DNA of 64,000 nt from Furcasterigmium furcatum (lineage: Eukaryota; Ascomycota; Sordariomycetes; Glomerellales; Plectosphaerellaceae), in the NCBI GenBank assembly GCA_001599815.1, contig BCIA01000001.1, positions 3,042,934 to 3,106,933 on the forward strand, written 5' to 3'. The notes beneath the pieces were generated by a model. The model did not search any database. It was not told the DNA's origin and saw nothing but the letters and a program-made list of their open reading frames with translations. Both the position numbers and the translations under genes were made by a program. Below are positions 10,901 through 22,898 of this stretch, one piece after another; the first letter of the stretch is position 1; the number at the start of each line of letters is the position of its first letter.

Positions 10901-11779
10901 CTACATCCGCGGCATCCCCCCTCCGGTCAACCTCGCCCTCCTCGCCGCATCCTTCTCCAGCTCCACGTTCGGGGGCAGGTCGTAGTCCCCCCTGGCTGCA
11001 AACCAGAACAGCAGCTCCGGCTCGGGAAGCGCCTGCCTCTGCCCCTGCGCCGGCAGGGTATCCCCCATGAGCACATCGTCATCGAGCTCGTCGTCGTCCA
11101 TGTCCTCCTCGTCGCTCTCCTCCTCCTCGTCCTCCTCCGGCTCCTCGAGCGCCCGCCTCAGCCCGGACCGCACATTTTCCACCCCCGCCTCCCGCTCCTT
11201 CTTGGTATACACGTCCGCAGCCTCGCCGTCGCGCACGTAGCTCGCCACGCGCTCCGTCGTCCACTCGCGCAGGTCGTACCAGACCTCCTCGAGGCGGCGG
11301 ATGCCGTCGGCGAGATCGCCGTTGGCGTCGAGGGCGGCGCGCAGGTCGGCCGTTGTCTCGAGGCCGCGCTCGACGCGCTCTTCGACAGCGGGCTCGCGCT
11401 TCTTGCGGAGGAGGGTGAGGAGGACGCTCTCCTGCGTGCGGCCGGGGAAGTTCACTGCGGGGTGGACGGAGGTGTGTGCGAAGGGGACGGCGTTTTCGGT
11501 GAGCACGTCGAGGAGGGATTGGAGGTTTCGGAGGAGGATCTGGTACTGCGCGTGGAGGGAGGAGCTGGGAATAGGTGTCAGCGGGAGGTGATGTCAGAGG
11601 GGGGACGAGGAGGGGGCGGCTTGCCTTGGTGGGAGGGGATTGCTGTTGAGGACGCTCTGCCGCAGGCTCTGGATGCTGTTGGTGAGCTGGTATAGGCGCT
11701 GGCGCGTCTGCTCGATCGCTTTTGACTCGTCGTCTGACAGGCCGAGGGCGTTACCCTGGACTTTTGTCGCGTAGGCCAT
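10901..11779 (-). CDS. MED8: Mediator complex subunit 8 (Med8)
   Basis: There are two exons, 11625-11779 and 10901-11564, giving 272 aa. The N-terminal part (ALGLSDDESKAIEQTRQRLYQL, split by Thr/Ser-rich turns) and SSLHAQYQILLRNLQSLLDV match the Med8 head-module helices, which contact TBP and Med18/20 in RNA polymerase II Mediator. A second helical region follows (VERGLETTADLRAAL, LREWTTERVASYVRDG), then a strongly acidic stretch and a C-terminal LPPNVELEKDAARRARL segment. The intron begins AAG|GCAAGC and ends CCCAG, with CTGAC as branch site. It is therefore a GC-AG intron, and no usable GT donor keeps the frame. The protein is expected in the nucleus. Confidence 0.88.
11565..11624 (-). other. 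GC-AG intron in the Med8 gene
   Basis: This 60-bp intron starts GCAAGC after AAG and ends TTCCCAG, with CTGAC 14 bases before the acceptor. Frame continuity (P-P-S-S-S-L-H-A-Q-Y) needs exactly these borders. Confidence 0.75.
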
Positions 11780-12767
11780 GTCTGGATGCGGTGCCGAAGC
11801 TGGGTGAGGGTGTTGCGAGGGAAAGCGATGCGGCTTCGGCGCCTGTTGTAACTGTCACAGAGACTGTGCGGCAGCTTCTCCGGCGTATCTTCGTTGAGCT
11901 GATTGGGAATTTGGGTTCTTGGGTGTTTTCAAGATGTAGTAAGTCGGGGGTGGGGGAGGAGTTGGGTTTGGAGGTCGAAGAACAAAGCTCAGATTCCACC
12001 GGCGTCGGGTCAGTTGCGACCGCTGACCGAGGTTCACCTGGGCTTCAGCGTTGACCGAAGTGGGGTCTTCACCTCAGCCCAAACCCATCCTCTTTCCCCT
12101 CCTCACCAACAAGCGCCGTCCGCTGGTGTCCAAACATATTATTCAACATCCCACGCGTCCCCCGCGCCGTAGCGTGCATCCAGTCCCCCATCTTAACCCA
12201 AACCAGTCCCTTCGTCCTCTGGTACTCGCTCCCTCCCGACCCAGCCGCGCCAAAAGGGTGTACTGGTCCGTGGCATTACTGGTGAACTCTGGGCCTCGAC
12301 ATGGATTCTCCCCCGCGACTAACACCGGAACGCAACATGGATCTCGTCACTGCGGCTCTGCCGTCGAACGTCGCATGAGGTGATGATATCCCTGAATCGC
12401 AGTGTTTTCTTATCCTTTTATTGGACCTATTCAACTAAGCTGCCTGGTGCTCTTAAACGCGGAGCGGCTCTCCATACTCGCCCAGCGCTGCTCGCTCGGG
12501 ACGGCCTCGTACAACAAGTCGGGGGTATCCATCCCCGGAAAGAATAATCAGGATGAGGTGTTTTCGACCGTCCATGCCCTTTTTCAACGCTGGAAAATGC
12601 ACGCGTCCGCCGTAACCGACTTCCGGATAAACAACAAACAAGAAAAAAGGCCATCCATTTTGTTGGGCCTGCCACTGCTCGCTCCATGCCAATGCTTTCC
12701 CGCTAAATAAAATGCAGCATTGGTCTGAACCGAGACGATTTCATAAGTCGTAAGTGCTGTGAGTCAA
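11780..12767. other. Intergenic between Med8 and choline sulfatase genes
   Basis: This 1 kb should carry the Med8 promoter and the 3' region of the sulfatase gene. I see no credible coding or RNA gene. Confidence 0.55.
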
Positions 12768-14509
12768 TCACTGGTTGTGGGAGCCCGCCTGATCGACGAG
12801 GACGGTGTGCCCCCGCGTCGCGGAGGGGATCTCCTTGCCGTACTTGTCGACGGCCGGGAAGCGCGCGCGGCGCTCCAGGTCGTCGAGGGGGATCTGAGAG
12901 CGGATGTACCTGGGGTTGTGTGAGTACTGCGCTCGTTGTTTCTCATCAAAGATGGGGGGAGAACTTACTTGAGACGCCCGTCGTCGATGGGGTTGAAGTC
13001 CCAGCTGGTGAAGGCGCCCTGCTTGAGGGACGACCACACCAGGCGGCGCTTGCGCTGGGAGAGCAGCACGTCCTTGGTGATGGCGTCAAAGTCCCAGCGC
13101 TCCTTGGTCTCGGCCAGGAACTCGTCGAGCTTGTCGAGGGCCTCGCGCTGCTTCTCCGTCGTGGCGGCCTTGCGCGACACCTTGGCCAGGTCGTTGACCT
13201 CGAGCGGGTCGTCGACGAGGTTGTAGAGCTGGACGCCGTCCGTGGGGCAGGTGGTGAACTTCCAGGGGCCCTCGCGGATCATCATGAGCGGCGCGATAGT
13301 GCCCTCGCCGGTGTACTCGGCGTAGACCTTGTCATGGCCCTGCCTGCCCTCGAGGTGCGGCAGCAGCGAGATGCCGTCCATGGGGAGGCCCGCCAGCGGC
13401 TTGGTGCCGACGAGGTCGCAGAGGGTGGGCAGGATGTCGAGGGTCGAGACGTTCTGGGAGACGCGGTGGGCCTCGAACTGGTGCGGGTGGTGGATGAAGA
13501 GTGGCACGCGGACGGATGACTCGAAGTAGCTCATCTTGTACCAGAGGCCGCGCTCGCCCAGCATGTCGCCGTGGTCACCGCTGAAGACGATGATGGTGTT
13601 CTCGTCGAGGCGGCACTGCTTGAGCACCTTGAGCAGGCGGCCGACGCAGTCGTCGACGTAGCTGACGGCGCCGTAGTAGGCGCGCTTGGCCCGCTTGATC
13701 TGGTCGTCGGTGAAGTCGTAATCCCAGAGGTCGCAGACCTTGAGGAGGCGCTTGCTGTGGGGGTCCTGCTCCTCCCTGGGGATCTTGACCTTGGGCATGT
13801 CGATGTCCACGTCCTCGTACATGTCCCAGTACTTCTCCTCGATGGTGTAGGGGTCATGGGGGTGGGTGAGGGAGACGGTCAGCGCGAAGGGGCGCGAGTC
13901 AGGGCCCTCGCGGATATGCTCGTAGAGGAACTGGGTCGACTTGTACATGACCTCCTCGTCGTAGTCGAGCTGATTGCTCCTCACGCAGGTGCCGGCCTGA
14001 AGGATGGAGCTGGAGTTGTGGTACCACTCCAGACGGGTGTCCGGCTCGTCCCAGTTGACGGACCAGCCGAAGTCGCCGGGGTAGATGTCACTAGTCAGGC
14101 GAGTCTCGTAGCCGTGGAGCTGGTCGCCGATGAAGTGCATCTTGCCGGCGAGAGCCGTGTGGTAGCCCTTGAGGCGGAGGTAGTGAGCATAGGTTGGGAC
14201 GTCGCTGCTGATCTGAGCAGCGTTGTCGTAGGCGCCGATCTGCATGGGCAGGAGGCCTGAGATGAGACTCATGCGCGAGGGGGCGCAGAGGGGCGAGGGG
14301 CAGTATGCCGAGTCGAACTGCACCGACTTGGCGGCAAGACCATCCAGGTTGGGGGTCTTGATCTGAGATTCGGGGTTGTACATCTTCAACTGAGGAGCCG
14401 CAAGCTGGTCGGCCATGATGAAGAGGATGTTGGGCTGCTTGGCGGGAGCAGCCTGGGGCCGCGGCACGGGGCCGGGCGAGGTAGGGAGTGAGTTCAGATC
14501 AGGCGCCAT
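12768..14509 (-). CDS. Choline sulfatase
   Basis: There are two exons, 12969-14509 and 12768-12909, with a 59-bp intron; the product is 560 aa. The sulfatase signature C75-A-P-S-R79 is present, and Cys75 is the residue converted to formylglycine. Metal-site segments are PNILFIMADQ (Asp34) and FSGDHGDMLGERGLWYK. The long C-terminus with QLYNLVDDPLEVNDLA and WDFDAI is typical of BetC-type choline sulfatases. The enzyme splits choline-O-sulfate into choline and sulfate; fungi use this ester as a sulfur store and osmolyte. No signal peptide is seen. The ATG at 14509 lies in a good context (CACAATGG) and is preferred to the in-frame ATG 16 codons upstream. Confidence 0.93.
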
Positions 14510-17436
14510 TGTGACGGTTGCTCCGGGTATGAGTAAGTTATGATGTTGTATGAGCACCGCCTTCCTTCACTGAAGGACTTTGGTTGATGATGTGATTTCA
14601 ACAACTGGTGGTAAGATAGTGCGAGTGGCTGAGATGGCGTGTAGGATGGCGTGGGTGAGTAGACTTCAAGGCAGGTAAGGATGAAGTTGGCTTGGAGAAT
14701 ATTACCGACAACTCGGGACAGACCAGACTAAAGCAGTGGCAAAGGATGGGAACCAGTGAAAACAGGCCGGCGAGTCTGAAGAGAGTGAAGCAGAGAGAAG
14801 ATAAGAAGCGGGAGCAGAGAGTGTGTGGGAGGACGAGTGATCCCTTTTAAAACTGCGCGCTGGAGGGCGGGCAGGATGGGAGCGGAGTTCTACTAGATGA
14901 CTTGTATGATTGTAGCGAGGCCCAGGGGGATGGGTGATTTACGGCATACAGTTAACGGAGGAGGGGAGGGGGGTGTGAGGACGGCCGCAGCAACTTGGGA
15001 GAAGTTGTGCGCGTCGAGAGAGATGGATGGATGGTCCCGGCCGGTTATTAGTCGTCTCTCCTCCTGAGTGGTGTCTAAGTGCCGGGTAAGACGAGGGACT
15101 AAGCAGAAAAGAAGGGCTTGGGACTTGCAACTATCGAAGGGCCATGTGATGATGGTGTGCTCCGGCAAGCGCAAAAGTCCCGTCGTCCCCATCCTCCCCG
15201 TGCTGGTTGTGCGGCGGAAACCCAAGCGTTCTCCTTTGTGTCCACGTAATCCGGGGCTGATATGCAAAGCTGGCATGACCCATGGCTGCCATCGGGAGAA
15301 TCGGAGGTTGTTGAGTGAGTGAAAAGGGGGGGTGGCAGCAGTAAGATCGCGTCTCCTTAGTTCCGATGGCGACATCGCTCCATGACTCCAACGTCAACCG
15401 AATGGACGGAAAGTCAGGGCATTCCGAGTATAAGAGTCTTGGCCCTCACAATCCTTCCAAAAAGCCAAAATTCGCCCGCGTCCAGGCCGCAATTTGTGCT
15501 ATCTCTGCCACAGCCGAAAACGAACCCCGAGGACCGGCGTCTCCTCAAATTTTCTCGCTGCTGCTCCCGTTGGCTGGGCGGTATGCACATTCTCAACGCT
15601 GCTCACTGGCGATTACCAAATCAGGCAAGCCCAGCCAGTCTGATATGCACAAATGCATCATGCCAAGGCACTAGGTCTTGCATCTCCCGCTATCCGGACC
15701 CCTGACCCTGCAGTAGCCCCCCTTGGCTACCCCGGATTGTGCATAGGGGTCTCGTGCTCTCTTTTTCGTCCTCCCGCCTCTCATCTCCCGCCGCCGGGTC
15801 CTCCAGTCAGTCTGCAGGAAGCCAGAGATAAAGGCAGACCTCGAGAATCCGTTTGGTCATCCCGAGCGAATCAGTGCATCGAGAGCGCATCACCTGGCCA
15901 CCTTTATCCTGGAATGTGTCAACCGCCGTCCATGCGGATCGTCCCCTCTTCCCGCTGTCGCATCGGCCTGCCTCTTTTCTCACGGCCCAGCAAGGGTTCC
16001 TCGCCCGCCGCCGGGCTCTTTATCTCTTTGTCTAGTCGCTTGTCCAACAGTCCCTCGTGCCCACCTGCCCGGTCTGATAAGAAGGACCCACGACTGAAGG
16101 GTTCTGGAAGCATCTCGGACAGGGCCCGACCAAGGGCCGGAATCACCGAGAGCCGACGACTCGGCTCTCTGTACTGATGTTCGACGAGTGCCTCACTGCG
16201 ATAGCCTCACTTACTCGCCCGCACACACAACCCTCGACTAATTAAATGCCTTGGTAGTAAAAGCAACAATTCGATAATACTTGGCTCCCGGGAGGCGTCA
16301 ACCCGATCGGCACTAAACCAGACACATGGGAATCTGTCGTGCAGGATGCGCCTCGCCGTTGGAAAACACCACGCCAAGCACCTCCAAATCCCACGCTGCC
16401 CTGATATTCGCGATACCGAATTGTATCGGATTGTCAGGCAACCTATCGCCCCTACCCCAATAAGCCTCAATCCGACAAGCAATTATTGCGTGCTCGGTAC
16501 CTGCAGCACCCCCTACCCCGGATGATCGGTCGATCAGCTAGACTCATCTCGCGCCAAAATGTCGTGATGCCCTCACCGAGCGGAACCCTCCACTCAGCGC
16601 GCCCGATGCCCTACACTCACACCCGCAGGATATGTACTTACGCGGTGTACCTGTCACCGTCGCAAGGGGTAAATCTGACGCCTTGGGACGCCTCCCCGCG
16701 AGTGCGGAGATGGCTTCCGAGCACGCCATCGCCCTAGTTGCCCCTTCGTTCGCTGAGCATCTCGAACACACAATTCACACGCCCCTCTGGCCCCTTTCGC
16801 GCGCCTCGGTCCACTTTACCCCGGCCAACAGGGGCGCTCGCCGGGGCTCCTGAGCCGCATCACATCATCGCTCCGCAGGATGGCTTCATCCGGCGCGCCC
16901 GTCGGATTTGATATCAGACTCTCACCGCATCCTTCATAAGGACACGAAGAGGTCGGGGAAGGGAGAAACCGGTCCGGTTTCGACGAAAGGGGGAGAAGGA
17001 TGGGCATGCGGTGAGCGACAACGCGGCGCCTTGCACGAGTGTTGCCTGCGTGGCGAGGTCAGCGGCGCTTTCATGGACCTTTGCGAAAGGGAGGTGTCCC
17101 GCTCCCTGCTGCAGTGGAAGTTTGCGACACACAAGCCGAGCCCTCGTCACACATCCGAGTATGCGCTGGCGCTCAGATATTCAACCGTGTCTGCACAATT
17201 GGTCTGAAGATCCGGTGGCTGCGTGCGCCGCGTCGGTGAAGCTGCGAAAGTCGGCGCAACATGAAGTGAAGGAAGAACCACTCGTTCCGAGCCGAGCCTT
17301 CTATTCCGATCTGATCCGCGTCTAAATGCCCATCTCCAGCCTGCTTGCTAATATATCCGGCGGTAGGTAAGGACCGAGATTCCTGATTCATCACTCATCT
17401 ATCTACATGCGAAAACGGCGAACGCCCACACCCCGT
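14510..17436. other. 2.9 kb without recognisable genes
   Basis: The region lies upstream of the choline sulfatase gene and beyond the 3' end of the F-box gene. The first few hundred bases should hold the sulfatase promoter and 5' UTR. Open frames of up to about 170 codons show no family resemblance, and their codon use differs from the neighbouring genes. A long non-coding transcript cannot be excluded. Confidence 0.5.
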
Positions 17437-19032
17437 CTACTCCCCCTTCACCCCGTAGCTCTTGACCCTGCTGAAGAAGAACGGCTTGTCATGCCTCAGC
17501 CCAAACTCCGACCAGTCGTCCGTGAGCTTGTTGTAGCTATAGAACCCCTTCCACGCGAGCTTGTTGTTCCTCGGGCCCTTGCCGGCGCTGCGCAGCGTCA
17601 TTTCCATGCGATACGTGTACTTCTCTCCAACGCCCTCCGTCTCGATGAGAAGCTCGCCCTCGCTCTCCTTGAGCTCCGCGTCCGGGTGGTCAAGCACGGA
17701 TGACAGCCGCCACCTGCCCCTGAGGCCGTACTGCATGACGACGGACGGGAGGTGCGCGGCCTCGCCCTTGCGATGGGCCTTGAGCAGGTCCTTGGTCATG
17801 TGGTGCACCACGTCGCCCGGCTCCGACGTCGTGAGCAGGCTGATGACCGTGCCGTCGCGGAAGAAGCGGAGGTAGCGGTAGTACGTGACGATATGCACCG
17901 GGCTTCCCCACGTCACCTGGCTCATGGCGGCCTGGCCGGAGCGGATGTAGTTAATCGTGCTGATGTAGCACCCGTTGAAGCGGATGCGGGGCCGGTGGCG
18001 GAACATCTTCATCCAGGAGGAGGAGTACTCGGGCAGGAGGGCGATGGTCGTCGTGAGGCTCTCGTCCTGGCGGCGGCGCGCCAGTTCCTCCATGGTCACA
18101 AGCTCGCCCTCCTCCGTCTCTTCCTCTTCATCGAGGGTTTCCCAAGAGACGCCCCTCTGCCAGTGGTAGTGCATGCCTTGGAAGCCGAACTCGGGCCCGG
18201 TGCAGATGCGCCGCCAGAGCTGGCTTTCGGTCGCGACAAGGTAGGCGAAGCGCTTGCAGACGAGGGAGAGACGGACGAAGTCGCCCACGTCGGCGACGGC
18301 CAAGTCTTGCAGAATGTGCGAGAGGATCTCCTGCGGGAGCTCTGCGATCGGGCAGGGCGGTGCCGGGTCGCCCTCGACTGGCGGAGGAGCTGGTGCAATC
18401 GATAGTCCGGAGAAGCTCGACAGAAGCTCGGACATGGATTGTGTCTGGACTTCAGGGGGTGGATTGGCGGCACCAGTTGCTGGCGCTGCCGATTTCGATG
18501 CGCCAGGCTGCGTGGAGGCCGGGGGCTTCTGCCACTGCGCGGCATGGTGCTTCTTTCTGTAGGCCAAGTCTACGCGGTGGTCCATCTGTGTGTTTTAGTA
18601 CGGAAGATATCACAGGTGGTACTTCACGAGACATACGTGGAATGCTTTCCGGTACAGTCTGAGGCTGTCTCCTAGACTGCCGATGGCCTCCTTGTCGACT
18701 GCGGCCTCATAGTGGTCCAGTGCTGAAACCAGCTCCCCCTTCTGGGCGACTTCCGGATGAATGAGGTTATGTACCGGATCGATAGAGCCGCCCGGTGCAT
18801 CAAACGACTTCGCCTTCACATACTCTTCGTCGTCGTCGACCTGGTACTTCTGTGAGATTGACGTCTTGGCTTCATGGGCGCGTGGTTCCGGCGCCTTCGA
18901 GGAGGACGCATCGGTTTTCTGAGACTGAGCCGCCGGCTTCCTCGTGGCTTCTGGCTTCTTTGACTGAAGCTCTGTTCGCCACTGCCGCCGGAAAGACTCC
19001 AGCTCGGAGTCGAGCTCGGGTTTTGCTTCCAT
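17437..19032 (-). CDS. HRT3: F-box protein, FBXO9/Hrt3/Pof7 type
   Basis: There are two exons, 18637-19032 and 17437-18585, with a 51-bp phase-0 intron; the product is 514 aa. The disordered N-terminus leads to a helical hairpin (ALDHYEAAVDKEAIGSL, then GDSLRLYRKAFHMDHRVD) shared with FBXO9. The F-box lies near residues 210-258 (ELPQEILSHILQDL to SQLWRRIC) and binds Skp1 of an SCF ubiquitin ligase. The C-terminal domain with RPRIRFNGCYIST, YYRYLRFFRDGTVI and KLAWKGFYSYN is diagnostic of the Hrt3/FBXO9 family. The substrates are unknown. The gene is divergent from the mitochondrial carrier gene. Confidence 0.92.
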
Positions 19033-19692
19033 CGCGAGAGGAGAGAGGGGGTGGTGGATTTGTAAGCTTCAGTGAGCCTCAAGAGGGACGTTCTATAAGG
19101 TTTCCATGTGAGGGGATGAGTTAGACCGTGAAATACATCTTGTCCTTAGTGACTTTGGCCTTGAATTTGTACAATTCCTGAATGCGCATCGGCCACGATC
19201 TTGAAGGACGTTGATGCTGCTGATAGGTTCGGCGATGTCGACATGGATGTTGGAGAGTCACCGGCCGGCGACTGTAACGGGAAGCGCTTATCTTATCACG
19301 CTTCCGAGCAGCCAATCACCCAGAGTCGGCGGAGTGACATCACTGAAGCGGCCTGAGCTCCTGGTTGCCGTCGGCCTTGGAGGTCCAGATCGCCCCCGAC
19401 CGAGACCCACTCCCCAATAACCGTGACTCCGGGTGGAAAAAATGTCGGAGGACATGCCCGAGGTCGCAATCTTTAACCTTGGAGTCAATGACGCGCCGCC
19501 ACTCCAACTCCCTTCTTCTCCCCGCAACAAAATACCTACTAACACTACCTCCTCCTTTCGACCGACCTACTTCTCCTGAATCCTAGAACCTTCAACCGTC
19601 ATCGTACGGCATCACGAACCCAGCGCGGCCATCCAGGTTCGCGAGCATCCGGTCTCCTTCGGCCTCGGCCCGGGCATGCGGGCTTTCTCAAC
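19033..19692. promoter_or_regulatory. Divergent promoter region, F-box gene / carrier gene
   Basis: The 660 bp between two divergently transcribed start codons must contain both promoters. A CCAATCA box lies at about 19310. No open frame here resembles a protein. Confidence 0.5.
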
Positions 19693-21085
19693 ATGTCGAC
19701 AACCTTTGATAGCGCGGATGGCCAGGACCACGACCGGTTCGGGTCTCACAGCACACTTGCGATGATGAAGCCTTTGGCCGAGAGGGGCTCGGGGGGCGGA
19801 GACGACGACCTCACCGCATCACAGAAGATGCTGTCTGCGATATCGGGCAGCATCCTTACATCGTTGCTGAGTATGTCCACCCAGGTCAAAACCCCATGCG
19901 AGCAGCTGGACATTGCTAACAAATCGAACAGTGACTCCCCTCGACGTCGTCCGAGTCCGATGGCAGGCCCAACCCGTCCCGCAGGGCGCAACGATCGACT
20001 TCTCCCGACTCGCCAAGACCACAAACAACCTCAACAACTTCTCGACCGCCAACCTCGGCGTCACTGCCTGCTGCAGGGAGGTCTTCTTCATCAACAACAA
20101 CAACGAGGCATGCTTTGCCCTGCCGTCAAGATCCGGCGCCGCGGCGGCGGCGACGGCCGCCGAGTGCGCGGTGGAGGAGACGGAGCGTAAGACTTTCAGC
20201 TCCACGCTGGACGGCCTGAGAAAGATCGCGCGCAACGAGGGCTTCACCGGCCTGTGGAGGGGCCTCTCGCCCACCCTGGTCATGGCCGTCCCCGCCAACA
20301 TCATCTACTTCACGGGCTACGACTGGCTGCGGTTCAACCCCAAGAGCCCCATCGCGCAGAGGTTTGGGGATGATGCAGCCCCGCTGGTGGCCGGTGTCGT
20401 GGCCAGGACCGTCGCTGCGACCACGGTGGGACCGATCGAGCTCTTCCGGACACGATTGCAGGCGTCGCCGGGCAACACGGCTACTGGTCATCTCAGGAAC
20501 ACGTTTGGCGGCATCAAGGAGATGGTGAACGCGAACGGGTACACCTCTCTGTGGCGGGGTCTGACATTGACCCTGTGGAGGGACGTGCCGTTCTCGGGCA
20601 TTTACTGGTGGGGATACGAGGTGATCAGGGGCAAGCTGACGGACATGCGCGAGACATCCCGCGGACGGACTCTCGAGGTGGCCGGACACCGGACCATGTC
20701 TCGACGACGATCGCAGAGCCGCGAGAAGCACACCGAGACCTTTGTCGACAGCTTCATTGCCGGCGCAGCGTCAGGCTCGATCGCATCGATAGTGACGATG
20801 CCGTTCGACGTTGGCAAGACACGAACACAGGTGTACCGGAGCGGTAGCGGACAGCAGGCAGTTGGAGGTGCAGCCATGAAGGCCCTGCCTGAGGAGGGCA
20901 CCATGGTGCGTCTTCTCTGGCACATCTTCCGCACCGAAGGCATCCGTGGGCTGTGGAAGGGATGGATACCCCGGACGCTCAAGGTCGCGCCGGCGTGTGC
21001 CATCATGATCAGCAGCTACGAGATCGGGAAGAGGACGTTCCGGTCGATGAACGAGAGCGCGCGGGACAAGCCTGACGCGGTGTGA
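19693..21085 (+). CDS. MTM1: Mitochondrial carrier, Mtm1/SLC25A39-40 type
   Basis: There are two exons, 19693-19870 and 19932-21085, with a 61-bp intron; the product is 443 aa. Three mitochondrial-carrier repeats are marked by P-x-D/E-x-x-K/R signatures: PLDVVR (62-67), PIELFR and PFDVGK. LWRGL follows after repeats 1 and 2, and LWKGW after repeat 3. The order and the long Cys-bearing matrix loop after the first signature (Cys106, Cys107, Cys120, Cys138) fit the Mtm1/SLC25A39 group. That group imports glutathione into mitochondria and affects iron-sulfur and manganese metabolism. An insertion of Arg/Ser-rich sequence (SRRRSQSREK) sits between repeats 2 and 3. The inner-membrane location is inferred from the family. 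Confidence 0.92.
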
Positions 21086-21766
21086 GGAGGGAAACACACG
21101 ACTCTGGATGGGCGGCAGCATATTGCTTTTGCTTGATTGTGCATTGCTTGGCGTTGGGCGGCCTTCTCCTCTACAAACTGGGACGGCAAAATAACCGGAA
21201 TACCACCTAGACATAGAGAGTACCTAATCAGTGTATGAACAGCGATCTCTACTTTTTCTCATGCTGTTGATGGGCAATTATCATGACTTGGTGTTCGTGA
21301 ATAATCAGTTGCCCCTGAATTCTCCATGCGAGCACTTTAGCTGTCCCCAGTGCGCGAGGCAGATTAGTGGGTCCTCGGAACGCCTGAACGCGTGAATGAC
21401 GGGATGTTCAGTTCAACCTTGGGGCTTTAGCGCGTCCACGGGTCCGCGTAACCCTGACTACCGCGTCTCCCACCGCGCTCCGACCCTGAACGACCAGGAT
21501 CACGCTGAAATGTTCAGCCCCGACCTTTTTCACACACTTCCCAGTTCATCAAGAGTGTCCTGAGCCTGCCCTGCTTTTTCTCCCTCAATTGACTCCGAAA
21601 AGCATCCCAATCCATCAAGATTGAGCGTCTACGGTTTCCTCCTTCTCTATACCTCCTCCATCACCGACCTGGGCCACTGCCTGGTCGACCTCGGCTCCTC
21701 AGCTGCACAGCCTCCCCCAGCCGACTACAGAAGCGTGAATCACGGGCCCCGTCCTTGACTCTCGCC
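21086..21766. other. Intergenic, carrier to UNG genes
   Basis: This 680 bp lies between tandem plus-strand genes. A C/T-rich stretch at 21560-21660 before the UNG start is typical of a fungal core promoter or 5' UTR. No gene is seen. Confidence 0.5.
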
Positions 21767-22898
21767 ATGTCCACCCTCAAACGCAAGGCCGGCGGCAACC
21801 TGGCGAACGACGCCAAGAAGACCAAACAGAACGGCAACATCATGAGCTTCTTCGGCGGCGCGCCCAAGGCCGAGTCGGCACCGGCGTCACCAGCAGTCAA
21901 GTTCGACAAGGAGAAGTGGGCCGCGGGCCTGACGGCTGAGCAGCGGGACCTGCTGACCCTGGAGATCGAGACTCTCCATGAGAGCTGGCTGGCCCTGCTC
22001 AAGGACGACCTCGTCAAGAAGGAGTTCCTCGACCTCAAGCGGTTCCTCGCTCGGGAGACTGAGCAGGGGAAGCGCTGGTTCCCGCCGGCCGAGGACGTCT
22101 ACTCTTGGTATGCCATGTTCCATGCAACACCCAGCCTGAGCACCCCCCCTACATACCGTCTCCCGAATGCACACCCGCACATCTGTCTGCCTTGACTAAC
22201 TCGCGCCCCCCAGGTCCCGCCACTGCCCCTTCAACAAGGTCAAGGTCGTCATCCTCGGCCAGGACCCCTACCACAACGTCAACCAGGCCCACGGGCTGGC
22301 CTTCTCCGTGCGTCCGCCGACGCCGGCGCCCCCGTCGCTCAAGAACATGTACATCGCCCTCGCGAAGGACTACCCGTCCTTCACGCCGCCGCCGCGCAAG
22401 GGCGGCCTTCTGACGCCGTGGGCGGACCGCGGCGTGCTGCTGCTGAACACGTGCCTGACGGTGCGCGCGCACGAGGCCTTCTCGCACTCGAACCGCGGGT
22501 GGGAGCAGCTGACGCAGCGCGTGATCGACCTGGTGGCGCTCAAGCGCACGCGTGGCGTGGTGTTCGTGGCGTGGGGCACGCCCGCGGGTAAGAGGGTGCT
22601 GAAGATCGATCAGCAGAAGCACCTGGTGCTGAAGAGCGTGCACCCCAGCCCGCTGAGCGCGGCGAGGGGGTTCTTTGACTGCGGGCACTTCAGGAAGGCG
22701 AACGAGTGGCTGGTCACGAGGTATGGCGAGGGGTCGGAGATTGACTGGAACCTGGGCGGGGAGGAGACGTCCATTCTGCCGAAGAAGGCGAATGCTGAGG
22801 AGAAGGCCAAGGCCGAGGAGAAGGCGAAGGCTGAAGAGAAGGAGAATGAGGATGTGGCTAAGGAGGAGGCCGAGAAGGACGGCGAGACGAGCGCGTGA
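21767..22898 (+). CDS. UNG1: Uracil-DNA glycosylase, family 1
   Basis: There are two exons, 21767-22107 and 22214-22898, with a 106-bp intron; the product is 341 aa. It removes uracil from DNA as the first step of base excision repair. Catalytic elements are GQDPYH (129-134, Asp131 the general base), LLLNTCLTV (Asn192 reading uracil) and the leucine loop HPSPLS (His257 to Ser262). The N-terminus has basic stretches (KRK, KK) suited to nuclear import and an NGNIMSFF motif (22-29) resembling the PCNA-binding box of UNG2. The C-terminus carries an unusual tail of about 50 residues rich in Ala, Glu and Lys, encoded in part by an 18-bp tandem repeat. The ATG at 21767 is the first in frame. Confidence 0.95.
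22794..22847 (+). repeat. 18-bp tandem repeat in the UNG coding sequence
   Basis: Three imperfect 18-bp units encode A-E-E-K-A-K, A-E-E-K-A-K and A-E-E-K-E-N. The frame is kept, so copy number can change without breaking the gene. Confidence 0.7.

Noticed and set aside
15653..16177. A 174-codon open frame in the 2.9-kb gap
   Set aside because: Ser/Pro/Arg-rich composition typical of non-coding GC-rich DNA; no splice pattern or motif supports it.
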